64,000 nt of DNA from Agrobacterium tumefaciens (GTDB taxonomy: Bacteria; Pseudomonadota; Alphaproteobacteria; Rhizobiales; Rhizobiaceae), in assembly GCF_013337285.1 (NCBI RefSeq), contig NZ_SUPW01000006.1, positions 1 through 64,000 on the forward strand, read 5' to 3'. Within the stretch, counting starts at the first letter, position 1; each line of letters begins with the position of its first letter. The position numbers were made by a program, and so were the translations under genes. The notes beneath the pieces are model-generated. The model was not told the origin of the DNA. It worked only from the letters and a program-made list of their open reading frames with translations, and searched no databases. Shown here in pieces: positions 46,546 to 55,269 of the stretch.

Positions 46546-47709
46546 TTGAAGCCTCTATTTTTGGTGCTGCGCCGACTGTCTTTTTCGGCGATGGTTTTAA
46601 TGACGACCGCAATTGGATTGGATGTTATGGCCGAAGATTATACAAGCCGTTTGACCCTCGACAGCACAGCGAAGGCGTCGGAGCCATATACATTTCAGGA
46701 AGCCAGGGATCTTAACTTTCACTCAGTGAAGATCGATAGCTTTATGTGGTTCAAGGAGCAGCGGGCACTGTCCGAATGGGATAAGTATGAAACCTTCGAC
46801 AACGTCACCCTGCAGTCGATTGGCTATGATCCCGCCAATCGCGATCATTTTGAAATCCAGATAATCACCGCGGAGATCAAACCGGAAAAGGTTGCGCGTG
46901 GGGTTGATTACGCCCGGCTCTTTGCAAAAGAATGGGCGCCTTCGGTCTCTGCGATGAAGGAATATGGTCGCGACGCTGGCGATGTGTTTGCCCTCGGGCC
47001 GGATAATGGATTCAACCGCCGTGAGAGGGTTGCGGTCCGGCGCGATGACAAGTCTCTGCTCATCGTGCGCGCTGGCTACGCGCAAGAGGAGGCTGCCCGC
47101 GTCGAACCCCAGATCGCACAATTTTTCGGCGCTCTGAAGCTTGATAACGAATTGACTGACAGCATTGATGGCTCGATGCACTCGCAGGAGCTGCCATCCA
47201 GCGGTGGTACCGTTTATTCCGCACGCCTGCCGGACGGATGGAAGAAACTGACGCAGAACAGCGATCCCAATCCGTCCTATACCGGGGCGATGTTCACAAA
47301 TTCCAATGATCCTGACGGAAACGCTGCCGTATCGCTGTTTATCTTCCCAACACCTAAGTCGGACCTATCGCCTACTGACGAACAACTGCGACAGCTCGCC
47401 GCGAAAGTGGTGGAAATCGAGCTGCAGAACTTGATGCCGGATGTGGGCTATAAGTTGGATCAGGACGTGACTTTCGTTCCGGATGAGAAAGTCGGTGACG
47501 TTGATCGAGGCTTCATCGATATCGTCACCCTGCAAGGCAGCGGCCAGAAGATACGCGCCAAGACCGTATTGAACGTCAAGAAGGGCATTGTTGCTGCGGT
47601 TGCTTCGGTGACGGCGTTCCCTGCTGCGCCGACGGATGTTGCAACGATGATCCATACGGACTTCGTCACTCGTGTCATCGGCGACGGTTTGGTGGACCAA
47701 CTGAAATGA
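46546..47709 (+). CDS. exported protein, candidate immunity protein for the upstream effector
   Basis: A TTG at 46546 with GGAG 9 nt upstream gives 387 residues starting MKPLFLVLRRLSFSAMVL, a signal peptide cleaved near DVMAED; a GTG at 46564 is an alternative. The mature protein seems to hold two copies of a 150-residue alpha/beta unit. One is at IDSFMWFKEQRALSEW...AQFFGALKL, the other at VYSARLPDGWKKLTQ...HTDFVTRVIG. They resemble PsbP/DcrB-type folds. The family is not certain. Its place directly after the unknown VgrG-linked protein and its periplasmic location suggest immunity. Confidence 0.5.
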   Translation: MKPLFLVLRRLSFSAMVLMTTAIGLDVMAEDYTSRLTLDSTAKASEPYTFQEARDLNFHSVKIDSFMWFKEQRALSEWDKYETFDNVTLQSIGYDPANRDHFEIQIITAEIKPEKVARGVDYARLFAKEWAPSVSAMKEYGRDAGDVFALGPDNGFNRRERVAVRRDDKSLLIVRAGYAQEEAARVEPQIAQFFGALKLDNELTDSIDGSMHSQELPSSGGTVYSARLPDGWKKLTQNSDPNPSYTGAMFTNSNDPDGNAAVSLFIFPTPKSDLSPTDEQLRQLAAKVVEIELQNLMPDVGYKLDQDVTFVPDEKVGDVDRGFIDIVTLQGSGQKIRAKTVLNVKKGIVAAVASVTAFPAAPTDVATMIHTDFVTRVIGDGLVDQLK

Positions 47710-47791
47710 GCCGCTGAGGTTTTAACAGAACAGCCGGACATTTTTTGAACGGCCTTCCACCTGGATCATTTTTGAGAGGAGTTCGCACGAT

Positions 47792-48040
47792 ATGAACCAA
47801 ATCCCTGATCGCAAGGTGCTCTTGGGACAAATGCTCCCGTTATCGGAGGACGCCTGGGGTAAGCTGCTGAAGCTTGCGGCGATGATCGAGTTCGACGGTT
47901 CCGGGACGATGACGATCCGCAACGGCGAGGCTCGTATCACGTTGGGCTCTGATGGGGTCGTCAGGGTGGAAGGCAAGAAAATTATCCAGACGGCTCGCCA
48001 GAACATCGCGCTGGACGCCGCCTATATTGACCTGAACTGA
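47792..48040 (+). CDS. small T6SS-associated protein, spike-like C-terminus
   Basis: An 82-residue protein with GAGGAG upstream of the ATG. The last 50 residues (GTMTIRNGEARITLGSDGVV then KKIIQTARQNIALDAAYIDL) have the alternating beta pattern of the VgrG C-terminal beta-helix. The family is unknown to me. It ends 5 bases before the DUF2169 gene and probably belongs to the same cargo-loading operon. Confidence 0.6.
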   Translation: MNQIPDRKVLLGQMLPLSEDAWGKLLKLAAMIEFDGSGTMTIRNGEARITLGSDGVVRVEGKKIIQTARQNIALDAAYIDLN

Positions 48041-48045
48041 CCGGC

Positions 48046-49071
48046 ATGTGGGCAGTCAGCAACAACACGCCTTTCTCCGCGGACGGCTATTTCATTCGCG
48101 ACCGCGATGGAAAGGAATATTGGTGTGTCGCGGTGCGCGGACGATTTCGCGCGCGTCCGGACGGCATGACCGACCTGCTTGAGCCGCAGCCCATCCGGCT
48201 CTCTCCCGTCTACCGTGATGCAGAGGCACGCGAGCTTGTTGCAGATGCCGATTTCGCCCCTTTCAGGCCCGCTGCCGATATTCTCGTTCATGGCTCAGCT
48301 GTTGCGCCTGACGAGCAGCCAGTGGACCGTATCGACGTCACCGTTGGTGTCGGTACATTGACCAAGCAGGCCGTCGTTACGGGCAGAGGGTGCATGGTCA
48401 AAAAAAGGCGTGGCTGGGAGATTGCCGAGAAGGATCGCGTCGCTCGCACCGAACTGTCATGGACGCGGTCATTGGGCGGGAAGGATCCCTTTGCCGACGA
48501 TGAGGGCGCCGAGTGCGACGCCAATCCGATCGGCTTGGGCTGGTCGGGTCATTTCGATCGCGCGCCGGAGGGCGCGGAACTAGATATGCCCCAGATTGCA
48601 GCCCCTGCGGATGTCTTCGAACCAGGTCGGCCGCTTTCGCAGCCAGTCGGGTTTGGCGCGATTCAGCCTGCCTGGGCAGCACGGCGTATCCACGCTGGCA
48701 CCTATGATGACGCTTGGATTAAAAACAGGTCGCCGCTTTTGCCCTCGGATTTCTCCGAAAATTTCCACCAGACCGCGCCGATCGATCAAATCTATTCCGG
48801 CGAGTTGCGCGGCGGTGAGCCGGTACGACTGGAAGGGCTTCATCCGGAAGGCGGTTATGCATTTCGCCTGCCGCAATGTATCCTCGAAGCTGATACGCGT
48901 ATTGCCGGAAAGACGCTGACGCACAGGTTCAGGCTCGTTCAGGTGGAGATCACTGGCGATGAGCGTCTCGTGGATCTGGTATGGAATGCCCATGTGCCAT
49001 GTGGCGGGCGCGACCAGGATGTCGAGGTCTCTTTTCTCCGACTAAGGCAGATGGCCGGAGTTGTCGCATGA
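48046..49071 (+). CDS. DUF2169 domain protein, T6SS effector adaptor
   Basis: A 341-residue protein of the DUF2169 family: FSADGYFIRDRDGKEYWCVAVRG at the start, PAADILVHGSA and RIDVTVGVG in the middle, and ...DLVWNAHVPCGG at the end (shown in parts). In Agrobacterium, DUF2169 proteins serve as chaperones or adaptors for DUF4150/PAAR-type effectors. It overlaps the next gene by ATGA. It most likely helps load the nuclease encoded two genes downstream onto VgrG. Confidence 0.85.
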   Translation: MWAVSNNTPFSADGYFIRDRDGKEYWCVAVRGRFRARPDGMTDLLEPQPIRLSPVYRDAEARELVADADFAPFRPAADILVHGSAVAPDEQPVDRIDVTVGVGTLTKQAVVTGRGCMVKKRRGWEIAEKDRVARTELSWTRSLGGKDPFADDEGAECDANPIGLGWSGHFDRAPEGAELDMPQIAAPADVFEPGRPLSQPVGFGAIQPAWAARRIHAGTYDDAWIKNRSPLLPSDFSENFHQTAPIDQIYSGELRGGEPVRLEGLHPEGGYAFRLPQCILEADTRIAGKTLTHRFRLVQVEITGDERLVDLVWNAHVPCGGRDQDVEVSFLRLRQMAGVVA

Positions 49072-50135
49072 GAGCGGCGGTTTCAATCCTGGCGGCCGGC
49101 CTGACGTGTCCGGCGGGCAAAGACTTTGAAACGGCAATTGCCGCCTATTCGAGCGGCGAAAGATTCACCGAGAAGGACCGCAGCCTGGTGATGGCGGACG
49201 GGCGACCACCAACCCTTGCGGCGGTCTTTCCGTTGACGGAAGAGCGGGACTATGTCGAGCGGCTGCGAAAATTACTTGCCTGCGCGCTTGCCGATTGCGT
49301 TGCGCAGCTGACGAAGCGCGGACAGGAAAGCGCCGACTATGCGATGCTTCTGCTGCTGCCCTATTGGATGGAAGGCGGACCTGTCGCCGAGGACTTTAAT
49401 GCCAGGCTCCACCAGGCCCCTCTGCCGCAGGTGACGAGCCTCTCCGTTTCCTTCGGCGGACAGGCTGAAAGCCTGCAGCTTGTTGGCAGGGATTGTCCGG
49501 AAATCGTGAGGAGAACGGGGAGAATTGTTCTCGTTGCCGTCGTTGACAGTTATATCCACTCAGACATGCTCGACAGTCTGGCCTATCACGGTGAACTGCT
49601 GACACGAGACAACCCCTACGGCATGGTTCCCGGCGAAGCTGCGGCCGTGTTGGCACTTGGGCCGGAAAATGATGTGCGGCTCGGTCGAATTGCGCGCCTT
49701 TCTACCATGGAAGAGCCTGAAAGCCCGATTGATCCCGAGCGCGGATTGATGGGTCGCGCCCTTGCGAGCTGTTATGGGATGCTCCTCGAAGGAGGCTTTT
49801 CTCCTGATCGCTTTATTGTCGATCTCAATGGCGATCGCGTACGCGCTGAGGAATTTGGCTATGCGATCACAACCAATGCCGCGGAAATGGCCGAGCTGGC
49901 CGACAGGGCGGAAATCCCGGCGCTTCAGCTCGGTGACCTCGGGGCGGCAAGCGGGCTTGTGATGGCCGCTCTTGCACTTGCGCCGGCGCCGGGATCGCGC
50001 AGGGAAAATGCCGAACCGGACGGCGAAGAGTTTCGCTACAGTCTTCTGTCGGCCAGTTCCCGCGACGGGCTGAGAGCGGCAACAATTGTGGAGAGCGTCC
50101 AGCGCGACATGAAAACCGGTAGGGTAGACGCATGA
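49068..50135 (+). CDS. thiolase-fold (beta-ketoacyl synthase-like) protein in T6SS cargo operon
   Basis: A 355-residue protein starting MRAAVSILAAGLTCPAGKDF. Weak ketoacyl-synthase traits are visible: VVDSYIHS (the GGVDS-like turn), MVPGEAAAVLAL and GDLGAASGL near residue 290. I cannot find the usual catalytic Cys and His set, so it is probably not an active condensing enzyme. It is locked by ATGA overlaps between the DUF2169 adaptor and the DUF4150 effector, implying a structural or chaperone role in effector delivery. Confidence 0.7.
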   Translation: MRAAVSILAAGLTCPAGKDFETAIAAYSSGERFTEKDRSLVMADGRPPTLAAVFPLTEERDYVERLRKLLACALADCVAQLTKRGQESADYAMLLLLPYWMEGGPVAEDFNARLHQAPLPQVTSLSVSFGGQAESLQLVGRDCPEIVRRTGRIVLVAVVDSYIHSDMLDSLAYHGELLTRDNPYGMVPGEAAAVLALGPENDVRLGRIARLSTMEEPESPIDPERGLMGRALASCYGMLLEGGFSPDRFIVDLNGDRVRAEEFGYAITTNAAEMAELADRAEIPALQLGDLGAASGLVMAALALAPAPGSRRENAEPDGEEFRYSLLSASSRDGLRAATIVESVQRDMKTGRVDA

Positions 50136-51253
50136 AGGAAACAATTCGCATCAACGGGATTACGCTCTGCCACAAAAACTCCAGTGGCTACGTCCGCTCG
50201 ACCTTGCCGGATGTTTGCCTGACCCCGCCCAAGCCTGTGCCCGTGCCATACACGAATACCGCATTTGCCCGCGATCTTGCCGACGGGACGACCACGGTGT
50301 TCTCGCATGGCGGGGCGATGAATGGCGTGCGCGGCTCCCGGTTCGCCAAATCGATCGGCGATGAACCCGGTTCGTCCGGCGGGATCAAATCCGGCACGCA
50401 TCTGCATCAGGCCACCTTCCTTTCCTGGTCCCCCAACGTCTTCATGCAAGGCCGCGCAGTGACGCGCCTTACCGACAAGATGCTCCTCAACAAGGGCAAC
50501 ACCGTATCGGTCGGAGGTTACAAAACCGATCTGCCCGAAGGTGATCCTGAGCGTTACCTGTGTGAAGTGGGCTGCCGCTGTTATGCGCTGCATCGTCCGA
50601 GAAACAGCGTCACCGAGGGTCTTGAATGGATCGATCAGGTTTTGCCGCGCGACGACGAGTCGAGCCCCGGGCGCTATCAGCGCTGTGTCGACGCAACGAT
50701 CCAGGCGCAATATCCAAACACTGTTCTTGGCAGCAGCATGCCCGTGGGAGATCCGCGCACGAACTACGGCTATGTTTCCGAGCTTGGATTCTGGGACCCG
50801 AACAATCCGAACAATACATTCCCGGATAAACCGCCCGGCAATATCATTCTGCAGGGAGAGGAACACGACATTCCGAAGGTTCCCCGTCGGGCGCCCTGGG
50901 GCGGCACGCGATGGTTCAACGTGCGTGGCTCCCGCTGGCTGGATGTGGTGAAAGTCGAGAACGGCCAGATGACCCACATGTATGATATGAAGTTTCCGGG
51001 GGACAAGTTTCCAAACGATGCGGCGAAGGCCAGAGCATATGAAGATATCGCTGACCGGCACGGCGCTGAATACAGTGAGTTTGTCGTGCTGGACGAGTGC
51101 GACAATTGTGAGGAAGCTGTAAGGCAGCGCGAACAGGAGCGGCAATGGGAAGCTGAGAGGCTGTGGCGCGAACTTCGGAAAGGTCTTGAGAATCCGATCT
51201 GGCTGCCCTTACCCGGTCGTCGGTTCCCCGGTCGCCCGATACCGATAAAGTAG
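50132..51253 (+). CDS. DUF4150 (PAAR-like) protein with C-terminal PD-(D/E)xK / VRR-NUC-like nuclease
   Basis: A 373-residue probable T6SS effector. Residues 1-130 are a DUF4150 PAAR-like tip domain (STLPDVCLTPPKPVPVPYTN, MLLNKGNTVSVGG). C144, C148 and C150 lie in the linker. Residues 265-325 hold WLDVVKVENG...YDMKFPGDKF with D271, D285-x-K287 and D291, matching the D-x(n)-(D/E)-x-K order and the K-GD-K step of VRR-NUC nucleases. The tail after 330 is helical, then Pro/Arg-rich. VRR-NUC T6SS effectors (TseV) are known to use DUF3396 immunity proteins, and a cluster of DUF3396-like genes follows. Nuclease activity is predicted, not shown. Confidence 0.75.
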   Translation: MKETIRINGITLCHKNSSGYVRSTLPDVCLTPPKPVPVPYTNTAFARDLADGTTTVFSHGGAMNGVRGSRFAKSIGDEPGSSGGIKSGTHLHQATFLSWSPNVFMQGRAVTRLTDKMLLNKGNTVSVGGYKTDLPEGDPERYLCEVGCRCYALHRPRNSVTEGLEWIDQVLPRDDESSPGRYQRCVDATIQAQYPNTVLGSSMPVGDPRTNYGYVSELGFWDPNNPNNTFPDKPPGNIILQGEEHDIPKVPRRAPWGGTRWFNVRGSRWLDVVKVENGQMTHMYDMKFPGDKFPNDAAKARAYEDIADRHGAEYSEFVVLDECDNCEEAVRQREQERQWEAERLWRELRKGLENPIWLPLPGRRFPGRPIPIK

Positions 51254-51261
51254 GATATATC

Positions 51262-52254
51262 ATGAATTTAAACGAACTCATCACCACGATGGCGATCCTC
51301 GAAGAGCGCGGTGAACTTGAAAAACTGGATGAAATCGGTTTGCCGCCCGGCAATGCCATCCAATGGCTGTTTGGGCTGACATCAGGGTTCTATTTTGCCG
51401 ACGGAGAAACGCGCCAAACACGCCAAGCCATGCTCGGTTTGGCAGTGCGTTATTACGATCTCGTGGAGGGAAACACCAATTTATTGTCGTTTAATGAGCG
51501 GACACGCCGTCTTTCGGCGGGAAAACAGATCGAAGAATACCTGTCGCAAGGTGAATATTACGACGAGAAGGAGACGGCGGGTTTTTACATAAGGCATATG
51601 CCAAAACAGGCGTTGCGTTCGACCGATCCGGTTCACGACTACTTCACCACCCTTCTTCCCGGCGCCGGTTATCGTGGTGGCAATGGACACCTCATGTGCC
51701 AGACGAGGCTATCGGCGCTGTCGCGCGATCCGGATAGCGTGATCCGTTTTTTTGTTGACGCCTGCCGCGATCTGCGGGTTTTCTACGCGGTCTCGGGTTT
51801 GTCGCTCTTTTTCTATTCCTATGCGTCGGGCGCAACGGCAAAAGCCTATCCTCTGTTTCGCAGGTTTCCCGGGCTGCTTTACGAGGATGGGGCACGTTTC
51901 GGATTGGCCATACGAGACAGGACGGACACTATCCGCGACGTGAACTGGCTGACAGCCGTCAACGATGAGCTGCTCGCGCGCGCCGGTGGTCTTGACAAGG
52001 CGAGAGAAGTGCTGGGAGACGAGGTCGTCCTCCACCCCTATGAGGGTGGCGTCGTTTTCCAGGCGGGTGAACGGCCTGTGCTTGGCGACTTGAACAAGGG
52101 GCGGGTGCCCTTGGCATATCGTGCGGTCAACGATTTCCTCAAGCCCCTGCGTTATGAGAACTGGGAGCGCGCCTATCTTAGAGCGCCACATGATGTCGAT
52201 AAGATGGAGTACACCGAATGGTGGACGCGCCGGTTTGATGGTGTAGAGCGCTAG
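51262..52254 (+). CDS. DUF3396-like T6SS immunity protein, copy 1
   Basis: A 330-residue cytoplasmic protein from an ATG with AGGA upstream, 8 bases after the nuclease gene. C-terminal features YPLFRRFPGLLYEDG, DVNWLTAVNDELL, LHPYEGGVVFQAGERPVLGD and WWTRRFDG fit the DUF3396 type VI immunity family as I know it. It is the most divergent of the four full copies in the N-terminal half and the only one with an ATG start. It is most likely the true partner of the adjacent effector and should bind the nuclease domain in the cytoplasm. Confidence 0.75.
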   Translation: MNLNELITTMAILEERGELEKLDEIGLPPGNAIQWLFGLTSGFYFADGETRQTRQAMLGLAVRYYDLVEGNTNLLSFNERTRRLSAGKQIEEYLSQGEYYDEKETAGFYIRHMPKQALRSTDPVHDYFTTLLPGAGYRGGNGHLMCQTRLSALSRDPDSVIRFFVDACRDLRVFYAVSGLSLFFYSYASGATAKAYPLFRRFPGLLYEDGARFGLAIRDRTDTIRDVNWLTAVNDELLARAGGLDKAREVLGDEVVLHPYEGGVVFQAGERPVLGDLNKGRVPLAYRAVNDFLKPLRYENWERAYLRAPHDVDKMEYTEWWTRRFDGVER

Positions 52255-52263
52255 GATGGCGTC

Positions 52264-53256
52264 TTGGATATAAACGGATTCATCGCCAAAACGGCGACCC
52301 TCGAAGAGCGCGGTGAGCTCGAAAAACTGGATGAAATCGGCCTGCCGCCCGGCAATGCCATCCAATGGTTGTTCGGGCTGACATCGGGGTTCTATTTTGC
52401 GGGTGGTGAAACACGGCGTACACGCCAAGCAATGGCCGATCTGGCGCTAAGTTACTACGACCTAGCGGAGGGCAACACAAATTTGTTGTCCTTTAACGAG
52501 CGTGTACGTCGCATCTCGTCACGGGAAGACGTTGCGCAAAATCTGTCAAAAGACGAGTATTTTGACGAGGGGGAGACCGCGAGCTTCTATATCAGGCATA
52601 TGCCAAAACAGGCGCTGCGTTCGACCGATCCGGTTCACGACTATTTTACTGTCCTTCTCCCGAGCGCCGGCTATCGCGGCGGCAATGGGCGCTTGATGCA
52701 TCAGACGCGGTTATCGGAATTATCACGCGACCCAACTGGCGTGGTTCGCCTCTTCGTTGACGCCTGCCGTGATCTCCGGGTTTTTTATGCCGTTTCGGGA
52801 ATGTCGCTTTTTTTCTATTCCTATGCGGCGGGTGCGACTGAAAAAGCATATCCTCTGTTCCGTCGGTTTCCGGGCCTCCTTTACGAAGATGGCAGTAATT
52901 TCACCCTGGAAATATTGCGCCGCACCGATGTGATCCGTGACGTGAACTGGCTGACAGCCGTCAATGATGAACTGCTTGAGCGCGTCGGTGGTCTTGAGAA
53001 GGCGAGAGAGGTGCTCGGAGAAGAGATCGTCCTCCATCCCTATGAGGGTGGCGTCGTTTTCCAGGCGGGTGAACGGCCTGTACTGGGCGACTTGAACAAG
53101 GGGCGGGTGCCCTTGGCATATCGTGCGGTCAACGATTTCCTCAAGCCCCTGCGCTACGAGAACTGGGACTATCCCTATCTACGGGCTCCCCACGATGTCG
53201 ATGAGATGGAGTACACAGAATGGTGGACACGCCGGTTTGATGGCGGCGAGCGCTAG
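52264..53256 (+). CDS. DUF3396-like immunity protein, copy 2
   Basis: A 330-residue paralogue starting at a TTG that follows AGGATGGCGTC; an ATG in that string is in another frame and stops at once. Residues 1-45 and 215-330 are nearly the same as in copies 1 and 3. Residues about 75-110 (RISSREDVAQNLSKDEYFDEGE) and 205-220 (NFTLEILRRTD) differ. A changed middle between constant ends suggests it was selected to recognise a different toxin variant. The TTG start may lower its level. Confidence 0.75.
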   Translation: MDINGFIAKTATLEERGELEKLDEIGLPPGNAIQWLFGLTSGFYFAGGETRRTRQAMADLALSYYDLAEGNTNLLSFNERVRRISSREDVAQNLSKDEYFDEGETASFYIRHMPKQALRSTDPVHDYFTVLLPSAGYRGGNGRLMHQTRLSELSRDPTGVVRLFVDACRDLRVFYAVSGMSLFFYSYAAGATEKAYPLFRRFPGLLYEDGSNFTLEILRRTDVIRDVNWLTAVNDELLERVGGLEKAREVLGEEIVLHPYEGGVVFQAGERPVLGDLNKGRVPLAYRAVNDFLKPLRYENWDYPYLRAPHDVDEMEYTEWWTRRFDGGER

Positions 53257-53265
53257 GATGGCGTC

Positions 53266-54258
53266 TTGGATATAAACGGATTCATCGCCACAACGGCGAC
53301 CCTCGAAGAGCGCGGTGACCTCGAGAAACTGGACGAAATCGGTTTGCCGCCGGGCAATGCCATCCAATGGTTGTTCGGGCTGACGGCGGGGTTCTATTTT
53401 GCGGATGGTGAAACACTGCGGACACGCCGAGCGGCGCTTGATCTGGCGTTGCGCTACTACGATTTTACGAAAGGAAACACCAATCTGCTGACGGTTGGTG
53501 AGCGTTCGCGCCGTGTGTCTTCGAGAGATGACATCGAGCGGCATCTAGCACAGAGCAATTACGCTGATGAGAAGGAGACAGCAGGCTTTTATATCAGACA
53601 TATGCCTGCCAAAGCTCTGCGGTCGACCGATCCGGTACACGACTATTTGACAGCGCTTCTTCCCGGCATTGGGTATCGTGGCGGCTCTGGGCACCTGATG
53701 TACCAGACGAGGTTGTCGCAACTATCGCTAGATCCACTAGGTGTCGTGCGTTTCTTCGTTGACGCCTGCCGTGACCTTCAGGTTTTTTACGCCGTGTCGG
53801 GGATGTCGCTTTTTTTCTATTCCTATGCGACAGGTGCAACCGAACGGGCCTATCCACTGTTCCGCAGATTTCCCGGCCTCCTCTATGAAGATGGCATCCG
53901 TTTTGGATTAATCATTTCACAGCGCACCGATGTGATCCGTGACGTGAACTGGCTGACAGCCGTCAATGATGAGCTGCTTGAGCGCGTCGGTGGTCTTGCG
54001 AAGGCGAGAGAGGTGCTCGGAGAAGAGATCGTCCTCCATCCCTATGAGGGTGGCGTCGTTTTCCAGGCGGGTGAACGGCCTGTACTGGGCGACTTGAACA
54101 AGGGGCGGGTGCCCTTGGCATATCGTGCGGTCAACGATTTCCTCAAGCCCCTGCGCTACGAGAACTGGGACTATCCCTATCTACGGGCTCCCCACGATGT
54201 CGATGAGATGGAGTACACAGAATGGTGGACACGCCGGTTTGATGGCGGCGAGCGCTAG
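53266..54258 (+). CDS. DUF3396-like immunity protein, copy 3
   Basis: Third full copy, 330 residues, TTG start with the same upstream AGGA. The variable stretch reads RVSSRDDIERHLAQSNYADE, and the 205-220 region IRFGLIISQRTD. The 3' third is the same in DNA as that of copy 2 as far as I can compare. The protein is identical to that of copy 4. Confidence 0.75.
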   Translation: MDINGFIATTATLEERGDLEKLDEIGLPPGNAIQWLFGLTAGFYFADGETLRTRRAALDLALRYYDFTKGNTNLLTVGERSRRVSSRDDIERHLAQSNYADEKETAGFYIRHMPAKALRSTDPVHDYLTALLPGIGYRGGSGHLMYQTRLSQLSLDPLGVVRFFVDACRDLQVFYAVSGMSLFFYSYATGATERAYPLFRRFPGLLYEDGIRFGLIISQRTDVIRDVNWLTAVNDELLERVGGLAKAREVLGEEIVLHPYEGGVVFQAGERPVLGDLNKGRVPLAYRAVNDFLKPLRYENWDYPYLRAPHDVDEMEYTEWWTRRFDGGER

Positions 54259-54267
54259 GATGGCGTC

Positions 54268-55260
54268 TTGGATATAAACGGATTCATCGCCACAACGGCG
54301 ACCCTCGAAGAGCGCGGTGACCTCGAGAAACTGGACGAAATCGGTTTGCCGCCGGGCAATGCCATCCAATGGTTGTTCGGGCTGACGGCGGGGTTCTATT
54401 TTGCGGATGGTGAAACACTGCGGACACGCCGAGCGGCGCTTGATCTGGCGTTGCGCTACTACGATTTTACGAAAGGAAACACCAATCTGCTGACGGTTGG
54501 TGAGCGTTCGCGCCGTGTGTCTTCGAGAGATGACATCGAGCGGCATCTAGCACAGAGCAATTACGCTGATGAGAAGGAGACAGCAGGCTTTTATATCAGA
54601 CATATGCCTGCCAAAGCTCTGCGGTCGACCGATCCGGTACACGACTATTTGACAGCGCTTCTTCCCGGCATTGGGTATCGTGGCGGCTCTGGGCACCTGA
54701 TGTACCAGACGAGGTTGTCGCAACTATCGCTAGATCCACTAGGTGTCGTGCGTTTCTTCGTTGACGCCTGCCGTGACCTTCAGGTTTTTTACGCCGTGTC
54801 GGGGATGTCGCTTTTTTTCTATTCCTATGCGACAGGTGCAACCGAACGGGCCTATCCACTGTTCCGCAGATTTCCCGGCCTCCTCTATGAAGATGGCATC
54901 CGTTTTGGATTAATCATTTCACAGCGCACCGATGTGATCCGTGACGTGAACTGGCTGACAGCCGTCAATGATGAGCTGCTTGAGCGCGTCGGTGGTCTTG
55001 CGAAGGCGAGAGAGGTGCTCGGAGAAGAGATCGTCCTCCATCCCTATGAGGGTGGCGTCGTTTTCCAGGCGGGTGAACGGCCTGTACTGGGCGACTTGAA
55101 CAAGGGGCGGGTGCCCTTGGCATATCGTGCGGTCAATGATTTCCTCAAACCCCTGCGCTACGAGAACTGGGACTATCCTTATCTACGGGCTCCCCACGAT
55201 GTCGATGAGATGGAGTACACAGAATGGTGGACACGCCGGTTTGATGGCGGCGAGCGCTAG
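54268..55260 (+). CDS. DUF3396-like immunity protein, copy 4 (twin of copy 3)
   Basis: Fourth full copy, exactly 1002 bases after copy 3. I see only three base differences from copy 3 (at 55137, 55149 and 55179), all silent, so the proteins are identical. This points to a very recent duplication or gene conversion. The start, spacing and likely function are as for copy 3. Confidence 0.75.
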   Translation: MDINGFIATTATLEERGDLEKLDEIGLPPGNAIQWLFGLTAGFYFADGETLRTRRAALDLALRYYDFTKGNTNLLTVGERSRRVSSRDDIERHLAQSNYADEKETAGFYIRHMPAKALRSTDPVHDYLTALLPGIGYRGGSGHLMYQTRLSQLSLDPLGVVRFFVDACRDLQVFYAVSGMSLFFYSYATGATERAYPLFRRFPGLLYEDGIRFGLIISQRTDVIRDVNWLTAVNDELLERVGGLAKAREVLGEEIVLHPYEGGVVFQAGERPVLGDLNKGRVPLAYRAVNDFLKPLRYENWDYPYLRAPHDVDEMEYTEWWTRRFDGGER

Positions 55261-55269
55261 GATGGCGTC

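Noticed and set aside
52257-52274. ATG within AGGATGGCG as start of immunity copies 2-4
   Set aside because: That ATG is in another frame and meets TAA after five codons; the TTG a few bases later opens the conserved frame.
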